Positions 15,601 to 27,098 of a stretch of DNA of 40,364 bases are shown here, piece by piece. The notes beneath the pieces are model-generated. The model was given only the letters and a program-made list of their open reading frames with translations. It was not told where the DNA came from and made no database searches. Position 1 is the first letter of the stretch; every line of letters starts with the position of its first letter. The translations under genes and the position numbers were made by a program. The stretch is taken from NCBI GenBank assembly GCA_964549495.1, contig CAZJWJ010000044.1, forward strand, positions 1 to 40,364, in the 5' to 3' direction. Source of the stretch: JACKBJ01 sp964549495 (GTDB lineage: Bacteria; Chloroflexota; Anaerolineae; Epilineales; Epilineaceae).

Positions 15601-16290
15601 TCAAGTCTCGTGCTGTCGCAGCTCACAGGAGTCAGGTAGGAAGTCGCGAATCTGCCTCTCCGCCTCGTCATCGAGGTCGAATAGATAGAGCTCCCCACCC
15701 TGATGGTCGGCGATCATGACCGGCAGGTCGCCCCGATGGAGCTTGACGCACCACCAGCGCAGCGCCCCGCTGGGCAAGCGGCCCAGTTCGATGAGCCGTC
15801 GGGAGACCTCGGCATCGAAGGGGCCCTGGAACCCGACTTGTCTTCGGGTCGCCAAGGGATGGAGCTCGGCCGGTTCGCCCTGCATTCGCTCCGCGGCGTC
15901 GACCGCTTCGACGTTCTCCTTCCATTCGGTGATCTGCCAGCGATCGGCCAGCTCGACGAAGAGGGTCACGAGCTTCGGCCAGTAGACGCGAACGTTGGCG
16001 TAGCCAGGTTCGTCGGGATCCGAGAAATCACATTCATCGTAGGTGTCCAAGTAGGGTGCGTAGTAGGATGGGTCCTCCAGCATGAAGACCCGACTCGGGC
16101 CATGATCCGAGATCGAGGACCCGGAACCACCGATCGCCTTCGGCGCCCACTCCCCATCTTCTTCCAACGATGTGAACAGCTCCTGCATCATCTCGTTCAA
16201 GGCATCGGACAGGCCCTCCAGCGCAGACTCGATGTCCGGCTTGGCTCGATCCTCGCCCTGCGACTCGGGATCTTCGCGAGGTTCATCCAT
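15601..16290 (-). CDS. Acidic protein of unknown family
   Basis: A 229-residue soluble acidic protein that I do not recognise. The first 40 residues are polar and helical (ESALEGLSDALNEMMQELFTSLEED). The middle is rich in aromatic and acidic residues (SYYAPYLDTYDECDFSDPDEPGYANVRVYWPKLV). The end contains ALRWWCVKLHRGDLPVMIADHQGGELYLFDLDDEAE, which reads like a compact alpha-beta domain. There is no signal peptide or membrane segment, so it is probably cytoplasmic. The start ATG at 16290 has a GGAG about 9 nt upstream. The composition, with its single domain and many Trp and acidic residues, would suit a small binding or immunity-type protein, but this is speculation; no toxin gene is adjacent. 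Codon usage is somewhat less GC-biased than its neighbours. Confidence 0.7.
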   Translation of the reverse strand: MDEPREDPESQGEDRAKPDIESALEGLSDALNEMMQELFTSLEEDGEWAPKAIGGSGSSISDHGPSRVFMLEDPSYYAPYLDTYDECDFSDPDEPGYANVRVYWPKLVTLFVELADRWQITEWKENVEAVDAAERMQGEPAELHPLATRRQVGFQGPFDAEVSRRLIELGRLPSGALRWWCVKLHRGDLPVMIADHQGGELYLFDLDDEAERQIRDFLPDSCELRQHET

Positions 16291-16388
16291 GAGCGGTGCT
16301 CCGATTCAAGGTTGCCGGCCGGTGAAGGCGATCAGGCGGGTCTAGGGCGTGGCGTCGTCGGGGACCAGGATGGGATCGGGGGTGTCGT

Positions 16389-16556
16389 CTACAAGCATAT
16401 GTCATTCAACCGGAAGAGATGAACCTCGCGTGACGGATCGGCGTAGTCAATCTGGTTGGAAGGCCGTCCCGCAAACCAACGATCCTTCGCGCGCTCGAGA
16501 ACCACGCTCGGTGGTGTTTCGAGCGGCCGCGACTTGCCCCGAAGGAGGCCCCACAT
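16389..16556 (-). other. Possible 55-residue open frame or gene remnant
   Basis: On the minus strand an ATG at 16556 opens a frame ending in TAG at 16389. The frame includes ERAKDRWFAGRPSNQ and REVHLFRLNDICL, which have a natural mix of residues. Its third-position GC is about 69%, below that of neighbouring genes. Its ATG overlaps the ankyrin gene's ATG on the other strand, where a strong ribosome site supports the plus-strand gene. It may be the decayed end of a gene or chance. Apart from it, I see nothing in the gap between 16291 and 16554. Confidence 0.2.
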
Positions 16557-17124
16557 GAGTCAGAACGCCCCGAACCAAGAACGAATCGATGCCTTCGTGC
16601 GCGACGCGCACTTCAACCTCGAGTCCGTCGAGGCCGGCCTGGCCGAGGAGCCAGCGCTGCTCGAACTTCGGTCCAGCGAAAATGAGCTGCCGATCGAGGC
16701 GGCTTCGCATGTCGGCAACCGGCCGATCATCGAGCACCTGATGGAGGCCGGGGCGGAGGTGCCCCTCTGCACCCGCGCCGTCTTGGGCGAGCGGGAGGCG
16801 GTCCTGGCGGCCGTCGATCGCGATCCGGCGGCCGTCGAGAGCCGGGGCGCACATGGTATGAGTTTGCTCTTTCATGCCGTGGTTGGCGGGGATGAGACGC
16901 TCTGTCGGGAACTCCTCGCGCGCGGCGCCAGGCCCAGCACGGTCGGAGAGGGAGCCAGTCAGGATCCGCTTCACGCGGCGGTGTTTCGGAAGGAAGCTGG
17001 GATCGCGCGGATGCTCGTGGATGCCGGCGCCGATCCGGATGCGCCCAACTACCAGGGCAAGACGCCGCGCGAGCTGGCCGCGGAACGTGAGATCGACGAA
17101 CTCCTGGCGGTCTTCGGCGGCTGA
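16555..17124 (+). CDS. Ankyrin-repeat protein
   Basis: A 189-residue protein with four to five ankyrin-like units. The clearest are at about residues 100-130 (GMSLLFHAVVGGDETLCRELLARGARP), 135-165 (DPLHAAVFRKEAGIARMLVDAGADP) and the cap NYQGKTPRELAAEREIDELLAVF. Earlier units (ELPIEAASHVGNRPIIEHLMEAGAEV) are also visible. Ankyrin repeats mediate protein binding; the partner is unknown. There is no signal peptide, so the protein is probably cytoplasmic. The start at 16555 has GAAGGAGG 6 nt upstream, a strong ribosome site. It is divergent from the acidic protein at 15601-16290 and converges on the glycosidase-like gene with 23 bp between stops. Confidence 0.88.
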   Translation: MSQNAPNQERIDAFVRDAHFNLESVEAGLAEEPALLELRSSENELPIEAASHVGNRPIIEHLMEAGAEVPLCTRAVLGEREAVLAAVDRDPAAVESRGAHGMSLLFHAVVGGDETLCRELLARGARPSTVGEGASQDPLHAAVFRKEAGIARMLVDAGADPDAPNYQGKTPRELAAEREIDELLAVFGG

Positions 17125-17147
17125 TCGATCGGTCTTTCGCCGGGGCC

Positions 17148-19100
17148 TTACCGACCCGGATCCGCGACGTCGAGCAAACGCACCGTCGCCGCGAGCTGAT
17201 CGCCTTCGAGGATCTCGAAGCTGGCGGGATCTTCGACACGCCAATCGGCCCCGTCGGACACCGCGCGCGAGGCCAGGGCGTCGATGGCGCCGACCGGCGC
17301 CTCGGGGGCCTCATCCCGCGCCCAGAAGCGCAGCCAGAGCTGGTCGGTGGCGCCGCGGCCGACCCGCCACTGGGCGCGGGCGCCGCGGGCCAGCGCCTGG
17401 CGCCAATCCTGCGGCGCGGCCTCGCCCAGCGCGTCGATCCCGGCCCGGGCCTCGGCGTAGGCCGCGTCGATGGCCTGGTGCCGCTCGGCGAAGTCCTCCG
17501 TGGTGACCAGCTGATCGGCCTTCTGTAGCCAACCCAACCGGCCGTCGATGCGATCGAAGGGATCGTCGCCATCGCGCAGGCGGAAGATCCGGCTGTGGTC
17601 GGTGGCCGGCTCGGGGCCCTGGGCGTGGACGGCGGCCATCAGCTCCGGCGAGGCCTTGTAGAGATCGAAGGCCGCCTCGCGGCTGCCCTCCGGCCAGGTT
17701 TCATCGATCCAGGCTTCGAGCAGCGCGTCCGGATCGGCAGCCGGGTCCTCGGCCAGGCCTTGGAGGACGGCCAGGTTGACGAGGTTGCCCCAGGGAAGAT
17801 CGAAGAGCGGCTGGACCTGCTGGTCCCAGCCGATGCGCACCGAGAGGCGGCGCAGGCCGGCCGCGCGGGCGGCGGCGATGCGGTCGGCCCAAGCGTCGCC
17901 CATGTAGCAGGGGTAGAGGTTCCAGCCCTGATGCTCGCGCCAGGCATCCAGCTCCATGACCTGGCGGCGGCCGTCCCCCTGTCCGATCAGGGGCGAGAGC
18001 GGGCTGTGCAGGTGGAAGTCGCCGCGGGTGTTCTTGAGGCTCAGGACGATGCCCGCCTCGAGGCCATCGAACATGCGCGCCGGGTCGAGCTGCTCGTGCA
18101 GGGCGTAGATGCGGCCCCAGCTGCGGCCCTCGATCTCGATGCCGCGGGGCCGGGCGACGGCCGCGGTCTCGTTCAATAGCCGCTCGACGCGAGCCAGCAA
18201 GGCCTCGGCGCCCTCCGGCGTGTCGGGATCGAGATCGGGGCCGTCGCAATCACCTAGGCCCTGCTCGGTCTCGTCGGCCGTGATCTGCAGGCCTGCCAGG
18301 CCCGGCAGGGCATCGAAGAGCTCGGTCATCTTGGCCCGATAGAGCCGCCAGGTGAGCTCGCGATCGGCGCAGATCGTCTCGCCTTCGGCCACCGAGCCCT
18401 GAACGACCTCCAGGATGGGCTCGGGCAGCTCGATCTGGTTGCCGTGGTAGACCAGCTCGATGTCCCGCGCCGTCGCCTCGTCGATAGCCCAACGCAGCAG
18501 GTCGCGATACAGCGCGGCCTCACGGCGCCAGGCGCCGCCCGCTGGAAAGGCCGCCGCGCCCAAGGGGCCCTCGATGCCATCGATGCCCTCGATCTCGAAG
18601 TCGTAGGTCAGGAGCCGCTCGAGGTCGTCGCCGAAGATCACGTAGCGGCGGATTCCGCGGTCGCGGGCAGCGTCCAGGTTGGCCCGCAGCTGGCGCATGT
18701 CGGCCTCGTAGACCTCCGGCTCGGGCGAGAAGCGCCGGAAGCTGGCGTGGTCGATCAGCTCGATCTCCATCGGGCCGGCGTAGGCGGGGGTGGTCGGTCG
18801 GCCGGCGTTGGAGGTCGCCGGGGCGGTCGCCTCGGAGGTCGCCGAGGCGGTCGCGCCGGCGTTCGGCGAGGCGGTCGCGTCGGCGTTCTGCGACGACGTC
18901 GCGTCGGCGTTCTGCGACGACGTCGCGTCGGCGCTCGGCTCGGGAGTCGGCGTGGTCGTAGACCGCGTGATGCAGGCGGCGGTGATCGAGCCGAGGGCGA
19001 CGAGGGCGAGGAGCGATCGGATGGGGCGCGACCTCCTCCAGGCGGAGGTGGACCGGTCACCGAGGTCGATCATCCAGGTCGCGAGATCTCGTCGCGGCAT
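17148..19100 (-). CDS. Glycoside hydrolase-like lipoprotein
   Basis: A 650-residue protein. A basic start leads to a signal helix and lipobox near ITAAC (Cys43). Residues 50-100 are a Ser/Thr/Ala/Pro linker built partly from an 8-residue tandem repeat. From about 110 the sequence has the alternating strands and helices of a TIM barrel: RGIRRYVIFGDDLERL, ATARDIELVYHGNQIELPEP, LAGLQITADETEQG with acidic residues at a strand end, GIEIEGRSWGRIYAL, GIVLSLKNTRGDFH and GLRRLSVRIGWDQ. This recalls alpha-glucuronidase and related carbohydrate enzymes, but I cannot name the family. The ATG at 19100 lacks a good ribosome site; 19073 is an alternative. It lies 11 bp after the transporter gene, so the two are co-transcribed. 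Confidence 0.6.
   Translation of the reverse strand: MPRRDLATWMIDLGDRSTSAWRRSRPIRSLLALVALGSITAACITRSTTTPTPEPSADATSSQNADATSSQNADATASPNAGATASATSEATAPATSNAGRPTTPAYAGPMEIELIDHASFRRFSPEPEVYEADMRQLRANLDAARDRGIRRYVIFGDDLERLLTYDFEIEGIDGIEGPLGAAAFPAGGAWRREAALYRDLLRWAIDEATARDIELVYHGNQIELPEPILEVVQGSVAEGETICADRELTWRLYRAKMTELFDALPGLAGLQITADETEQGLGDCDGPDLDPDTPEGAEALLARVERLLNETAAVARPRGIEIEGRSWGRIYALHEQLDPARMFDGLEAGIVLSLKNTRGDFHLHSPLSPLIGQGDGRRQVMELDAWREHQGWNLYPCYMGDAWADRIAAARAAGLRRLSVRIGWDQQVQPLFDLPWGNLVNLAVLQGLAEDPAADPDALLEAWIDETWPEGSREAAFDLYKASPELMAAVHAQGPEPATDHSRIFRLRDGDDPFDRIDGRLGWLQKADQLVTTEDFAERHQAIDAAYAEARAGIDALGEAAPQDWRQALARGARAQWRVGRGATDQLWLRFWARDEAPEAPVGAIDALASRAVSDGADWRVEDPASFEILEGDQLAATVRLLDVADPGR
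18874..18935 (-). repeat. Tandem 24-bp repeat in the lipoprotein linker
   Basis: Two perfect copies of a 24-bp unit (18874-18897, 18898-18921), beginning GTCGCGTCGGCGTTCTGCGA, are followed by a partial third. On the coding strand they give a repeated 8-residue SSQNADAT unit in the linker between the lipid anchor and the catalytic-like domain. Such repeats change number easily by slippage and so could vary linker length between strains. Confidence 0.9.
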
Positions 19101-19111
19101 GCGCAGCCGGC

Positions 19112-21445
19112 TCAGTCGATCTCGATGCGCTGGCGGGCGCAGACGTAGAGCGTGTCGTGCAGGCCGGCGTGGCGCTCGAAGAGGGACTCGCCCTTGCGCG
19201 CCAGGCGGGCCTCGGTGAAGCCGTGGATGACCAGGTCGGCGTCCTGCGAGCGCTGCTGGACCAGCTGGTTGAAGTCCACCCGGTCGTCGGTGCCGATGAT
19301 CTCGATGTTGCGGCTGGAGATGGGGATGCGGCCCTCGGAGATCATCTGGCGCAGGGTCTGGGCCCGCTCCTCGACCTCGTGACGTGGGAAGGCGGCGAAG
19401 ACGCTGACCTCGGCCGCCTGCCAGTCGGAGTGGTCCAGCAGGATGTAGGCGATCAGGATCATCAGGCTGGCGTTGGCGTAGTCGTGCCAGGTGATCCAGA
19501 TGTGGATGTGTCGCCGGTTGCCGTAGTGGTGGTCGCCATGGCGCAGCACCATGCAGTTCATACCCACCGCCAGGGCCATGTCGGCGCCGGCTTTCAGCTC
19601 GCACCGCAGGGCCTCGTCGTCGTGCACCGAGTACTCGAGTAGGAGCGTGTTGTGGTCGATGCCCGATACGCCCGGGATCTGCAGGCTCTGGGCCAGGGCC
19701 GAGCGCATCGACGGGCTGACCATGGTCTCGACGAAGATGCCGGAATGCTCGGCCTGGCTGCGGGCGATCAGCTTCTCGAGCGTGCGCCTCCCTTCCCGGA
19801 ACTGCTCCCGATCCAGCCGGCCCTGCATGTAGTGCAGGTAAGTGCCCACGCCGTAGCGATGGCAGAGCCAGGCCAGCATCTGCATCGGCGCGCTGCGCTC
19901 GAAGGTCCGTCCGTTGACCATGATGATGCTCGGCCGCCACTCGGCCTCGAAGCCGTGCTTGCCGCTCTGCTGCAATCGCACCTGCATGTAGCGCGTGGCC
20001 TGGGTCATCACGCCCTGGATGATGGCGCCCACGTCGTCGCGGGCCGGCCGGCTCTGGTTGCGTCGCTGATGGCCGTCGATCAAGCGGTAGAGCAGGGCCA
20101 TGACGAAGATGGCCAGGGTGGCGAAGAGCGGGTCCATCTGGAAGGCCAGGAGCAGGCACATCAGGGCGCCGAAGAGGCTGATGTACCACTTGGTGCGGAA
20201 GCTGGGCCGGTAGCTGGGCCGGGCGGCGAAGTGTTCCAGGAAGCTGATTGCGCAGAGCGAGCCGTAGGTGACCATGAAGAACATCGAGATCATCCGCGCC
20301 ACCGGGTCGATGTCGCCGGCGGCGATGGTCACCAGGGCCAAGACGCCGGTGAAGAGCGTGGCGTTGCGCGGCTCGTGGGCCGGCCCCACCCCGCGCGAGA
20401 GCCAGTAGTTGAGGCGGCGGAAGGGCAGCGCCCGGTCGTGGGCCAGGGCCTGCAAGGTCCGCGGCGCCACCAGGATCGAGCCGATGGCCGAGGAGAGCGT
20501 GGCCGCGGCCAGGCCGATGGGCACGATGGGGCCCCAGATGGCGATGCGCTCCATGATCAGGCCGCTTTGGGTGTCGGCCAGCATGGCCGGCGTCGCCGAG
20601 TCGTAGAGCTTGAAGCTGACCGCGACGTAGACCAGGATGCCAACCGCGGTGGCCGAGAGAATGCCCAAGGGGATGCTGCGCCGCGGATTGGCCAGGTCGC
20701 CCGACAACCCGACGCCGGCGGCCATGCCGGTGAAGGCCGGGAAGACGATGGCGAAGACCAGCATGAAGGGATCGCTACCTGGCACCGGATCGTAGATGCT
20801 GCTGGGCAGGTCGGCCACCGCCTCGGGCGGCGGGCCGCCGGCGAAGAAGGCCGCCAAGGACACGGCCAGGATGGTCACCACCACCCACAGGCCCTTGACG
20901 CCCAGGTTGGCGCCGCGGGTCAGGATCAGGACCAGGAGCAGCAGGCTGGCCGGGATGGAGATCCAGCGCGGGTCCCAGAAGGGTAGGCCCAGGGCCGACT
21001 GGATCATCGGCGCCAGGTCCTCGAAGGCCAAGGCGAAGCCGATCATGTAGAAGGCCACCGAGACCGCCTGCGAGAGGAAGAGCGGCACGCCGATGACCGC
21101 GCCGATGGTTCGGCCGAAGGAGCGCGAGATGATGAAGTACTCGCCGCCGCCCTCCACCCGACGGTTGGTGGCGATCTCGGCGATGGCCAGCGAGGTCGGC
21201 AGCGTGACCATGTGGCCCAGCACGATGATGGCCAGGGCGCCGATGAGGCCGGCATGGCCCACCGCGTAGCCGAAGCGCAGGAACATCACCGCGCCGAGGA
21301 TGGTCGAGACGCTGGCCAGGAAGACCGGCGAGGTGCCGAAGCCCAGGCCCCGGCGCTGGGCGCTCAGCAGGCGGTCGGCAACGTGGAAATCACCGGTCGG
21401 CAGGGGCCGGCCGGTGCGCGAGGATGGTGGTGGCGGGTCGCTCAT
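19112..21445 (-). CDS. SLC12-like cation-chloride cotransporter (APC superfamily)
   Basis: A 777-residue transporter. The N-terminus GFGTSPVFLASVSTILGAVMFLRFGYAVGHAG and the next segments (LAIAEIATNRRVEGGGEYFIISRSFG, PLFLSQAVSVAFYMIGF) match the first helices of the Na-K-Cl cotransporter family in the APC superfamily. About 12 membrane segments can be traced up to residue 470. A long cytoplasmic C-terminal part (about 470-777) has alpha-beta character, as in SLC12 proteins; one stretch (IIGTDDRVDFNQLVQQRSQDADLVIHGFTEARL) resembles universal-stress-type folds. It would move cations with chloride, or amino acids, across the membrane; the substrate is inferred. The start has only a weak ribosome site. 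The glycosidase-like lipoprotein follows after 11 bp. Confidence 0.85.
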   Translation of the reverse strand: MSDPPPPSSRTGRPLPTGDFHVADRLLSAQRRGLGFGTSPVFLASVSTILGAVMFLRFGYAVGHAGLIGALAIIVLGHMVTLPTSLAIAEIATNRRVEGGGEYFIISRSFGRTIGAVIGVPLFLSQAVSVAFYMIGFALAFEDLAPMIQSALGLPFWDPRWISIPASLLLLVLILTRGANLGVKGLWVVVTILAVSLAAFFAGGPPPEAVADLPSSIYDPVPGSDPFMLVFAIVFPAFTGMAAGVGLSGDLANPRRSIPLGILSATAVGILVYVAVSFKLYDSATPAMLADTQSGLIMERIAIWGPIVPIGLAAATLSSAIGSILVAPRTLQALAHDRALPFRRLNYWLSRGVGPAHEPRNATLFTGVLALVTIAAGDIDPVARMISMFFMVTYGSLCAISFLEHFAARPSYRPSFRTKWYISLFGALMCLLLAFQMDPLFATLAIFVMALLYRLIDGHQRRNQSRPARDDVGAIIQGVMTQATRYMQVRLQQSGKHGFEAEWRPSIIMVNGRTFERSAPMQMLAWLCHRYGVGTYLHYMQGRLDREQFREGRRTLEKLIARSQAEHSGIFVETMVSPSMRSALAQSLQIPGVSGIDHNTLLLEYSVHDDEALRCELKAGADMALAVGMNCMVLRHGDHHYGNRRHIHIWITWHDYANASLMILIAYILLDHSDWQAAEVSVFAAFPRHEVEERAQTLRQMISEGRIPISSRNIEIIGTDDRVDFNQLVQQRSQDADLVIHGFTEARLARKGESLFERHAGLHDTLYVCARQRIEID

Positions 21446-21531
21446 CGGGTGGCTCGAAGGTCCTCGGTCGCGTTCGGATGCCAGCTCGCGACGCTAGGTC
21501 GGGGCGGCCTGGCGCGGTCGGCGCCCCGGAT

Positions 21532-22923
21532 TCAGCGCCGGAGCCAGGGCAGGAAGCTGCGGATGGGCTCCGGCGTCGGCGTGGGCTCGTCGGTGGCGGT
21601 GGGCCGTGGCGTCGCGCTGGCCTCGGCGGTGGCGCTGGGCGCCGGCGTGGCGGTGGGCAGCGGCGGCGTCTCGCCATGCGGCTCGACGTAGCGCAGCTCG
21701 TTCGCCGCGGCGTCGACGTACCACAGGCGCCCATCCGGACCCCGCTCCAGGCCCATCAGGCCCTCGGCGCCGGTGTCCAGCCGCGCCAGCTCGGTGCCGC
21801 TGTCCAGGTGGTAGGCATGGATCCGGCCCGTGCCGTGATCGCCCACGAACAGCAGGCCATCGCCCAGGGCCAGGCCCGTGGGCTCCTGGAGATCGTTGGC
21901 GAAGACCTCCACTGTCGCGCCGGTCCACTGGCTGAACTCGGCCAAGGGCTCGTTGGTGCGGCCCAGGTTGCGCGCGCGATCGCCGGGGGCGGTGTCCAGT
22001 CTCCGCACGACCCCGGCGCCGGTGTCGGCGTAGTAGAGCCAGCCGGTCTGGCGATCCAGGGCCATGTGTCCCGGAACGTCCGGCAGGCGCGTGGCCGTGG
22101 CCTCGGTATAGCGCCGCACGATGCCGTCGGAGTGGTCGTCGCAGCCAGGGCCATGGTCGGCGGCGAAGTCGTAGTAGACGATGTGGCCGCTATGCCCGTC
22201 GAAGGTCCAGTAGGCGTTGCCCCGATCGTGCTCGATGCCCATGCAGTTGGGGCTCTGGTGGTTCATGTCCAGGTGGCTGCCCAGGCTGCAGCGATCATCT
22301 TGCTCGATGGCCTCCTCGCCGGCCGGGCTGCTGCCGCAGAGCTCGCCGCGCAAGAAGCCGTCCAGCCGGGCCAGGGACCAGTCCATGCGCTCCTGCTTGA
22401 CCCGGGCGTAGATCTCCAGATCGTCCGGCCACAGGGTAGGGCCCATGAAGTCGTTGGGGCGGTGGCGGTCGTTGTAGGTGTTGCGCGATTCCTGGCAGGT
22501 GGCAAAGAAGCCCGGATCGCCGAAGGCGATCGAACTGACCTCCTCCATGAAGTGTTCGGCGTAGGCGTCGATGCGCTTGTCGATGCGCTGCTCGGGCTGG
22601 CCCGGATCGAAGTAGATCACCGTGCTGTCGTCGGCGCGGTTGACCGTCCAGAGCTCGCCGGGACGCTCTGGATGGAAGGCCAAGTCGCGCGGGACGTCCA
22701 GGCCGTCGTCGGCCGTGCCGACCCGGATCAACTCGGCCCGAGCCGGGTCGCCCAGCTCGGGCACGCCGGGCAGGTCGTCGGCGCCGGCCCGGCCCGAGAG
22801 GCCCAGTGCGAGCAAGGACAGGCCGGCCGAGAGGCCGGCGGTCGCCCAGCGCTGCAGCGGCCGGCGGGCGGCGGGGCGGCGCCGGGCGGTGCCGGCAGGG
22901 AGAGGGGAAGGGTCCCGGTTCAT
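21532..22923 (-). CDS. Secreted beta-propeller (NHL-like) protein with LPW tail
   Basis: A 463-residue exported protein. Residues 25-48 form the signal peptide. The body has propeller-like repeats: PRDLAFHPERPGELWTVNRADDSTVIYF, GNAYWTFDGHSGHIVYYDF, PGHMALDRQTGWLYYADTGAGVVRRL, PTGLALGDGLLFVGDHGTGRIHAY and GLMGLERGPDGRLWYVDAAANELRY. A His/Asp-rich stretch (DFAADHGPGCDDHSDGIVRRY) could bind metal. After about 420 comes a Pro/Thr/Ala linker ending in SFLPWLRR, like the end of the subtilase. Ligand and function are unknown; smoke-test names such as SMP-30/gluconolactonase-like are only fold descriptions. The ATG at 22923 has AGGAG 7 nt upstream. It lies 86 bp upstream of the transporter gene on the same strand. 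Confidence 0.85.
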   Translation of the reverse strand: MNRDPSPLPAGTARRRPAARRPLQRWATAGLSAGLSLLALGLSGRAGADDLPGVPELGDPARAELIRVGTADDGLDVPRDLAFHPERPGELWTVNRADDSTVIYFDPGQPEQRIDKRIDAYAEHFMEEVSSIAFGDPGFFATCQESRNTYNDRHRPNDFMGPTLWPDDLEIYARVKQERMDWSLARLDGFLRGELCGSSPAGEEAIEQDDRCSLGSHLDMNHQSPNCMGIEHDRGNAYWTFDGHSGHIVYYDFAADHGPGCDDHSDGIVRRYTEATATRLPDVPGHMALDRQTGWLYYADTGAGVVRRLDTAPGDRARNLGRTNEPLAEFSQWTGATVEVFANDLQEPTGLALGDGLLFVGDHGTGRIHAYHLDSGTELARLDTGAEGLMGLERGPDGRLWYVDAAANELRYVEPHGETPPLPTATPAPSATAEASATPRPTATDEPTPTPEPIRSFLPWLRR

Positions 22924-23040
22924 GTCCAAGGCTCCTGGATGGGCTCGAGGGTCGGGGCGCATCGCGATGCGGCGGTATTGCTCGAAGCGAGCGGACTTGC
23001 TGGAGAGATTGCCAGCGGATGGGCGAGGGGTAGCGGTACA

Positions 23041-23943
23041 CTAGCCCGTCCCGCCGAAGAGGGCCAGCTGCTCGGGCTCGGGCGGTTCGCGCTCGCCCGG
23101 CCAGGGCGGCAGCTGGCCGACGTCCAGGCGATGCCCCAGCAGCTGGTGCAGCCGGCGTGCCAACTCCGGGGCGTGCAGCTCGTCCGGGGCGTGGACGAAG
23201 ACGTAGGGATCGAGCCCGGCCTCGATCCATTCGGCCAGGCGGTCGGCCCAGCCCTTGAGCAGCCAGCGGTTGGCATCCAGGTCGGCGTGGGCCACGTAGC
23301 GGACGATGGGATGCCGGCCGGTGACCGTCGGGCGCACCGGCAAGCGCGGCTTGCGGCCTTGGGCTTCGCGCACGCCCGGTGATTCGGCATCCGACTCGAA
23401 GAGCCCGCGCGTATCGAAGATTACCCGGTCGATACCCCGCTCGGTGAGGATCTCGTCCAGCCGAGCCTCGTCCGAGCCGCCGGCGAAGAAGGCCGGATGT
23501 CGCAGCTCCACCGCGTAGTGGTGGGATTCCGGCAGGGCCTTCAGGCAGCGCTCCAGCTGCGGTAGCTCCTCCGGGCCGAAGCGCGGCGGCAGCTGCAGCA
23601 TGAAGGGGCCCAGCTTGGGGCCCAGGGGGGCCATCAGGTCCAGAAAGGCAGCGATGGCCGGCTCGGCGCCCTCCAGGCGCAGCTCGTGGCTGATGGTCTT
23701 GGGGAACTTGAAGGCGAAGCGGAAGCCCGCCGGCGTGTCCTCGTTCCAGCGGGCCACGCTGGCCGGCCGGGGCAGCCCGTAGAAGGTGGTGTTGCCCTCC
23801 ACGGCGTTGAAGACGCTGGCGTACTGCCGCAGGAAGTCTTCCGAGCCGGCCTCGCGCGTGAAGAGACTGCCCGCCCAGGCGGCATGGCCCCAGACGGGGC
23901 AGCCCAGATGGTAGCGCCGCAGCGCGGGACCGGACTCGGGCAT
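23041..23943 (-). CDS. DUF72 family protein (YecE-like)
   Basis: A 300-residue protein matching DUF72 over its length: the opening YHLGCPVWGHAAWAGSLF, then NAVEGNTTFYGLP, FRFAFKFPKTISHE, LGPFMLQLPPRF, YAVELRHPAFF and a late WADRLAEWIEAGLDPYVFVHAPDELHAPELA. The fold is a TIM barrel related to phosphodiesterase or endonuclease IV-like barrels, and its function is unknown. The last residues are EQLALFGGTG; QLALF resembles the pentapeptide by which proteins bind the DNA polymerase sliding clamp. The ATG directly follows the TAG of the metalloprotease gene, so translation is coupled to it. Confidence 0.92.
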   Translation of the reverse strand: MPESGPALRRYHLGCPVWGHAAWAGSLFTREAGSEDFLRQYASVFNAVEGNTTFYGLPRPASVARWNEDTPAGFRFAFKFPKTISHELRLEGAEPAIAAFLDLMAPLGPKLGPFMLQLPPRFGPEELPQLERCLKALPESHHYAVELRHPAFFAGGSDEARLDEILTERGIDRVIFDTRGLFESDAESPGVREAQGRKPRLPVRPTVTGRHPIVRYVAHADLDANRWLLKGWADRLAEWIEAGLDPYVFVHAPDELHAPELARRLHQLLGHRLDVGQLPPWPGEREPPEPEQLALFGGTG

Positions 23944-26904
<2,961 letters not shown>

Positions 26905-27011
26905 GGCTGGGCTCCTGCGACGATGTCGAAGCGGCTGGCGATGGGCCGGATCGGCGGCCGCCGGGCGGGACCCGGCGCAGGAATCCTAGTGGATGGGCCA
27001 TCGGCGGCCAA

Positions 27012-27037
27012 GCAGGCTTCGGCGAAGCCGGGCCTGC
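27012..27037 (-). terminator. Nested hairpin after the CNNM gene, weak terminator
   Basis: On the minus strand GCAGGC ... GCCTGC encloses an inner CGGC-TTC-GCCG stem. It lies about 62 nt after the stop at 27099 and before the metalloprotease start. The sequence after it (TTGGCCGCC) is not T-rich, so it may be a transcript-end structure that needs Rho or a partial terminator. Confidence 0.3.
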
Positions 27038-27098
27038 CTTCGAGCGGGTCAAGCCTTCCCGAAGGGACCGGCTCCGGAGGCCGGCTGCGGCGGAGGGT

